Source: RGIG8767 sp964386235
GTDB lineage: Bacteria; Bacillota; Clostridia; Lachnospirales; Lachnospiraceae
Length of the DNA: 8,354 nt
Assembly (NCBI GenBank): GCA_964386235.1
Contig: CAYLSH010000087.1
Location: forward strand, 1 to 8,354
Reading direction: 5' to 3'
The notes below the pieces were generated by a model that saw only the letters and a list, made by a program, of their open reading frames with translations, ran no database searches and was not told the DNA's origin. How positions within the stretch are numbered: position 1 is the first letter of the stretch; the number at the start of each line of letters is the position of its first letter. The translations under genes and the position numbers were made by a program. This document shows, in pieces, positions 5,800-8,354 of the stretch.

Positions 5800-6543
5800 A
5801 TGCAGAACAACGAAATTGGAAAAGCTATACCATGGAATCCATGGCATGGATGTAAAAAAGTTAGTCCGGGTTGCAAGAATTGTTTTGTATATAAAATGGA
5901 CAAAAGATATGGCAGAGATACCACAATAATTACAAAGGGAAAGACAACTTACGAACTCAAGGACAAGGATTGTCCTCCCCATTCTTTGGTTAAACTTTGC
6001 TTTTCTTCTGATTTCTTTATAGAAGAAGCGGATGAATGGCGTGATGGTTGCTGGGATTTCATACGTCGTAGAAGGGACTGTATTTTTGTAACAACCACCA
6101 AACGACCGGAAAGGATTAAAGAGTGTGTTCCTGCTGATTGGGGTGAGGGCTGGGAGCATTTCCATCTGAGTATATCCATCGAAAATCAAGAAATGGCAGA
6201 TAGAAGATTACCTTATTTTTTGGATGCGCCCTTAAAACATCGGGAGGTTTTTTGTTCACCGCTGATTGCGCCGATATCTCTTGGAAAGTATCTGGATACC
6301 GGTTTAATCAAATGTGTTAATGTAGGTGGTGAAATGGCACCAAAAGCAGATGTCAGACCAATAATGTACGAGTGGATAAGAGATCTGTATTTAGAAGCCA
6401 AAGAGCGAAACATCGAATTTTATTTCCATCAATGCGGTTCTATGCTTCTTAAAGATGGAGAAAATATTGGAAAATGGAACTTAAATGAACAGATTAAACG
6501 TGCGGAAGAAGTACAGCATGAACTTGAAGATTTATATCGATAA
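5800..6543 (+). CDS. Phage Gp37/Gp68 family protein (DUF5131, radical-SAM-like)
   Basis: A 247-aa cytoplasmic protein of the Gp37/Gp68 family. The N-terminal WNPWHGC-KKVSPG-CKNC gives Cys18, Cys25 and Cys28 (C-x6-C-x2-C), the family signature and a likely iron-sulfur ligand set. Further family blocks are FSSDFF (68-73), TTKRPER (99-105), SISIENQ (124-130), VGGE (175-178) with the ADVRP stretch, and YFHQCG (208-213). The length is normal, so the gene looks complete. Members occur in phages and in bacterial accessory regions; the reaction is not established. GAGGTGA (5789-5795) is the ribosome binding site, a few bases before the ATG. The gene has its own promoter with an overlapping operator, so it is probably repressed until induced. 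No terminator follows within the 112 bases before the next gene. Confidence 0.88.
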   Translation: MQNNEIGKAIPWNPWHGCKKVSPGCKNCFVYKMDKRYGRDTTIITKGKTTYELKDKDCPPHSLVKLCFSSDFFIEEADEWRDGCWDFIRRRRDCIFVTTTKRPERIKECVPADWGEGWEHFHLSISIENQEMADRRLPYFLDAPLKHREVFCSPLIAPISLGKYLDTGLIKCVNVGGEMAPKADVRPIMYEWIRDLYLEAKERNIEFYFHQCGSMLLKDGENIGKWNLNEQIKRAEEVQHELEDLYR

Positions 6544-6611
6544 ATCCAAGACAATATGACAAAAAGACATTAAGAAGAATTGATTTGCTCGTCTTACTAA
6601 TACCGATTTTG

Positions 6612-6617
6612 TATAAT
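6612..6617 (+). promoter_or_regulatory. -10 element before the membrane protein/lipoprotein unit
   Basis: TATAAT is a perfect -10 hexamer. No good -35 lies 16-18 bases upstream; the nearest candidates, TTGCTC at 6585 and TTGATT at 6580, are too far away. Transcription would start near 6624, about 32 bases before the ATG. Confidence 0.45.
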
Positions 6618-6655
6618 GTGTATCGAAACACAGAGGTTAAATAGGAGAAAATGTT

Positions 6656-7219
6656 ATGGGATTGTTGTATGTAATATTTTCAGTTTTTTTTATACTATTT
6701 TTCCCAAAGCAAATCACAGATGTGATTTGTTATGGAAGACATCGTGATAGGGAAAATATAAAGAGTAAAAAAATATATTGTCTTATATATGTTTTCTGGA
6801 CATTATTTTTTGGTCTGTTATGTCTTATGATGGGTTCGGCATCAGGAGTAAATAATACATTTGATAGAGTTTTGGATTATTGTGGATTGAATTTTGGCGA
6901 ACATGATTATTTTGAGGAAGCCTCCATATATGACGAGAATGATTATAGACATGAAGGTAATTTCACGCTTGTATACTATATCAGAAAAAATGAAGATAAT
7001 TTAGATGACTTAATTAAACAAATTGTTCAAGAGAATAATTCTATCTACAAAAGATATCAACTCAGTGAAGTTGAAGTGATACAGGAAGCGAAAGGGATTT
7101 ACTACATACGTGAAAAGGGGGAAGTGCTTGCAAAGGTAGTAGTAGAAAATGAGGGATTGTTAAAAAAAGTAAGTTATCAATGGAATAGAGAAAAATTAGA
7201 ACAAAATTTAGAAGGGTAA
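6656..7219 (+). CDS. Hypothetical membrane protein with two N-terminal helices
   Basis: A 187-aa protein I do not recognise. Hydrophobic segments at about residues 3-17 and 40-60 flank a positively charged loop (CYGRHRDRENIKSKK). The loop should be cytoplasmic, placing the soluble part (about 62-187) outside the cell. That part is rich in acidic and aromatic residues, with alternating strand-like segments such as FTLVYYIRK and GIYYIREKGEVLAKVVVE. No catalytic motif is visible. AGGAG (6643-6647) lies 8 bases before the ATG. The following lipoprotein gene starts 29 bases after the stop, so the two probably form an envelope operon and may interact. Confidence 0.75.
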   Translation: MGLLYVIFSVFFILFFPKQITDVICYGRHRDRENIKSKKIYCLIYVFWTLFFGLLCLMMGSASGVNNTFDRVLDYCGLNFGEHDYFEEASIYDENDYRHEGNFTLVYYIRKNEDNLDDLIKQIVQENNSIYKRYQLSEVEVIQEAKGIYYIREKGEVLAKVVVENEGLLKKVSYQWNREKLEQNLEG

Positions 7220-7248
7220 CAGAATTAAAAGACGTGGAGGATTACAGA

Positions 7249-8055
7249 ATGCGGCAAAGAACAATAATTACTTCCCTTGTTATGATGGCGGCATGTTTGA
7301 CCTTTTTAGCGTGTGGCACAACAGAGCGTGTTGAAGAAATGCAGCAAGAGGTTGTGAAGGAGAGTGCGGAAGATGATCTTTTGACAGTTGATATTGCAGA
7401 AGATACAGACAAAACCGATGAGGCTACTCCAAAACAGATGCCTTCCAAAGAGGAGGTACTTGCTATGCGGGAACTTGTATTGGAAGGAATGTCGGACGAG
7501 GAGACTGATAGGCTGACAGAAAACATAAAAGTGGCTAATCTTCGCTTGGAGTCAGCATATCTGAATGATAAAATTTTTGATAAGTTGTCGGATAAAGACA
7601 GTTTATATTGGAATTATTTTGACAAAAAAGGAGACATCCAGATTGGATGGACGTATGATGGAAGTTATTCCGACATGAAAGCCATTATGGAAAAAGAGGG
7701 CATTTCCCAAAAAGAGTTTTATGAAAAATATGGGGAGCCCGTAATCGAATATAATAGATTCGATGCCACTAATTTTATTAACCTGATTCAAGATATGCAG
7801 GAATCGGTTCATAACGAAATACTTATTACTGATTTGGAACAGTTGATCGATCTGACCATTCTGGCACGAGAAACGCATGAGATGGAATATGCGAACCAAA
7901 TCTACAAAGTACTTCACGATTTGGATTATTTCCTATTAAGATATGGAATCGAAGATGTGGGACAATATACAAAAGACGGAAGTGTAGTGGCAACGTATTA
8001 TGGTGTTCTTACGGTTTACGGGGCGACTCCATTTGAGGCAGGAATAAAAAAGTGA
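7249..8055 (+). CDS. Putative lipoprotein
   Basis: A 268-aa secreted protein. MRQR, a hydrophobic stretch and then FLAC-G give a lipoprotein signal peptide with Cys22 as the likely lipidated residue. Phe at -3 is a loose fit to the lipobox. An acidic linker of about 45 residues follows, then a mostly helical domain. Its C-terminal block, VLHDLDYFLLRYGIEDVGQY and the YYGVLTVY that follows (about 221-257), resembles a domain I recall from Lachnospiraceae hypothetical proteins; no function is known to me. ATG 7249 is preferred to the in-frame GTG at 7234 because GGAGG (7236-7240) lies 8 bases before it and the signal peptide begins there. It is likely co-transcribed with the membrane protein 29 bases upstream, with the intrinsic terminator at 8200 ending the unit. 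Confidence 0.82.
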   Translation: MRQRTIITSLVMMAACLTFLACGTTERVEEMQQEVVKESAEDDLLTVDIAEDTDKTDEATPKQMPSKEEVLAMRELVLEGMSDEETDRLTENIKVANLRLESAYLNDKIFDKLSDKDSLYWNYFDKKGDIQIGWTYDGSYSDMKAIMEKEGISQKEFYEKYGEPVIEYNRFDATNFINLIQDMQESVHNEILITDLEQLIDLTILARETHEMEYANQIYKVLHDLDYFLLRYGIEDVGQYTKDGSVVATYYGVLTVYGATPFEAGIKK

Positions 8056-8075
8056 GAAAATGTAGGACAATCAAA

Positions 8076-8181
8076 GTTTTTGAGGGTTTGCCAATCTGTT
8101 TGAGGGTTAGTCATGAGGGGCAAGCATAAAAAATGGCATAGTTTTTGAGGGTTCTTTAAAAGAATCTTGTTTGAGAGGGTC
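8076..8181 (+). repeat. Cluster of TGAGGGTT direct repeats
   Basis: GTTTTTGAGGGTT occurs at 8076-8088 and again at 8141-8153. GTTTGAGGGTT lies at 8098-8108, and a variant, GTTTGAGAGGGTC, at 8169-8181. The core GAGGG appears six times in 138 bases (8082, 8102, 8115, 8147, 8175, 8215). The cluster sits in the 3' region of the lipoprotein gene, before its terminator. It could be a set of binding sites, a structured 3' UTR, or the remains of an insertion-sequence end, since the first two copies are 20 bases apart. Gene-free sequence runs from 8056 to the window end. Confidence 0.6.
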
Positions 8182-8199
8182 TTTCGTGAAGGAATATAT

Positions 8200-8230
8200 C
8201 AGTTCTCTATTTCAGAGGGCTGCTTTTTTT
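8200..8230 (+). terminator. Intrinsic (Rho-independent) terminator
   Basis: CAGTTCTCT (8200-8208) pairs with AGAGGGCTG (8214-8222) as nine pairs, including two G-U, around a five-base loop. CTTTTTTT (8223-8230) follows directly. It ends the lipoprotein transcript about 145 bases after the stop codon. It is the only convincing intrinsic terminator in the window. Confidence 0.8.
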
Positions 8231-8285
8231 GCCTTATAGATTCCCTATTACATAAAAACCTTTGCAAGTATGTGATTTGCCATCA

Positions 8286-8338
8286 TGTAGCCGGAAAATA
8301 AGTGTGCGTGGCCGGAAAATACCAACTGCCGGCATGAA
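8286..8338. mobile_element. Possible terminus of an IS21-type element running off the window
   Basis: GCCGGAAAATA occurs exactly at 8290-8300 and 8311-8321, 21 bases apart, with a weaker third copy (GCCGGCATGAAAA) at 8328. The first copy follows TGTA at 8286. Multiple short direct repeats at about 20-base spacing just inside a TG end are typical of the IS21 family (IstA/IstB transposons). No transposase is within the window, so this call rests on the repeats alone. Confidence 0.35.
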
Positions 8339-8354
8339 AAACGCAGTGTAGTAG

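Noticed and set aside
7234..7248. GTG start for the lipoprotein
   Set aside because: It includes the ribosome binding site of ATG 7249 and would put acidic residues before the signal peptide.

Overview
The window reads as low-GC Firmicutes DNA, most likely class Clostridia and probably Lachnospiraceae. The grounds are AT-rich sequence, strong AGGAGG-type ribosome binding sites before nearly every gene, Clostridia-style XRE and BlaR1-like proteins, and a PD-(D/E)XK-like protein and a Gp37/Gp68 protein whose sequences I recognise from that group. This is judged by eye; no search was run. All nine convincing genes lie on the + strand.

Layout. 14-700 encodes a calcineurin-like metallophosphoesterase. 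701-1284 is a long gene-free stretch. It holds a strong GC-rich hairpin (941-1001) and a tandem array with a 74-bp period built on a 36-bp inverted-repeat core. A related single copy lies at 5531-5618. A decayed copy of the repeat runs up to the ribosome binding site of a PD-(D/E)XK-like protein (1285-1752) that appears to have lost its N-terminal half. Next come an XRE repressor with an unnamed C-terminal domain (1930-2547), a five-helix membrane protein (2731-3177), a BlaR1/MecR1-type remnant that keeps only the last membrane helix and a large extracellular domain (3266-5011), and a HAD phosphatase of the RNA-repair-associated type (5041-5517). After the second repeat copy, a consensus-like promoter (5698-5725) overlaps a perfect 9+4+9 palindrome and leads into a Gp37/Gp68 (DUF5131) protein (5800-6543). 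A second transcription unit encodes a two-helix membrane protein and a lipoprotein (6656-8055). The window ends with repeated TGAGGGTT motifs, the only clear intrinsic terminator (8200-8230), and direct repeats that look like the end of an IS21-type element (from about 8286).

How the parts fit. This is an accessory patchwork rather than one pathway: mostly single genes with their own ribosome binding sites, separated by repeats, with two apparently truncated genes. Several products belong to families that act, or are predicted to act, on nucleic acids or phosphoesters (metallophosphoesterase, PD-(D/E)XK, HAD, Gp37/Gp68). Others are envelope or signalling proteins. Most notable are the palindromic operator on the Gp37/Gp68 promoter, the 74-bp repeat with mutually exclusive hairpins, and the BlaR1 remnant. 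I do not see a complete, demonstrable new system.
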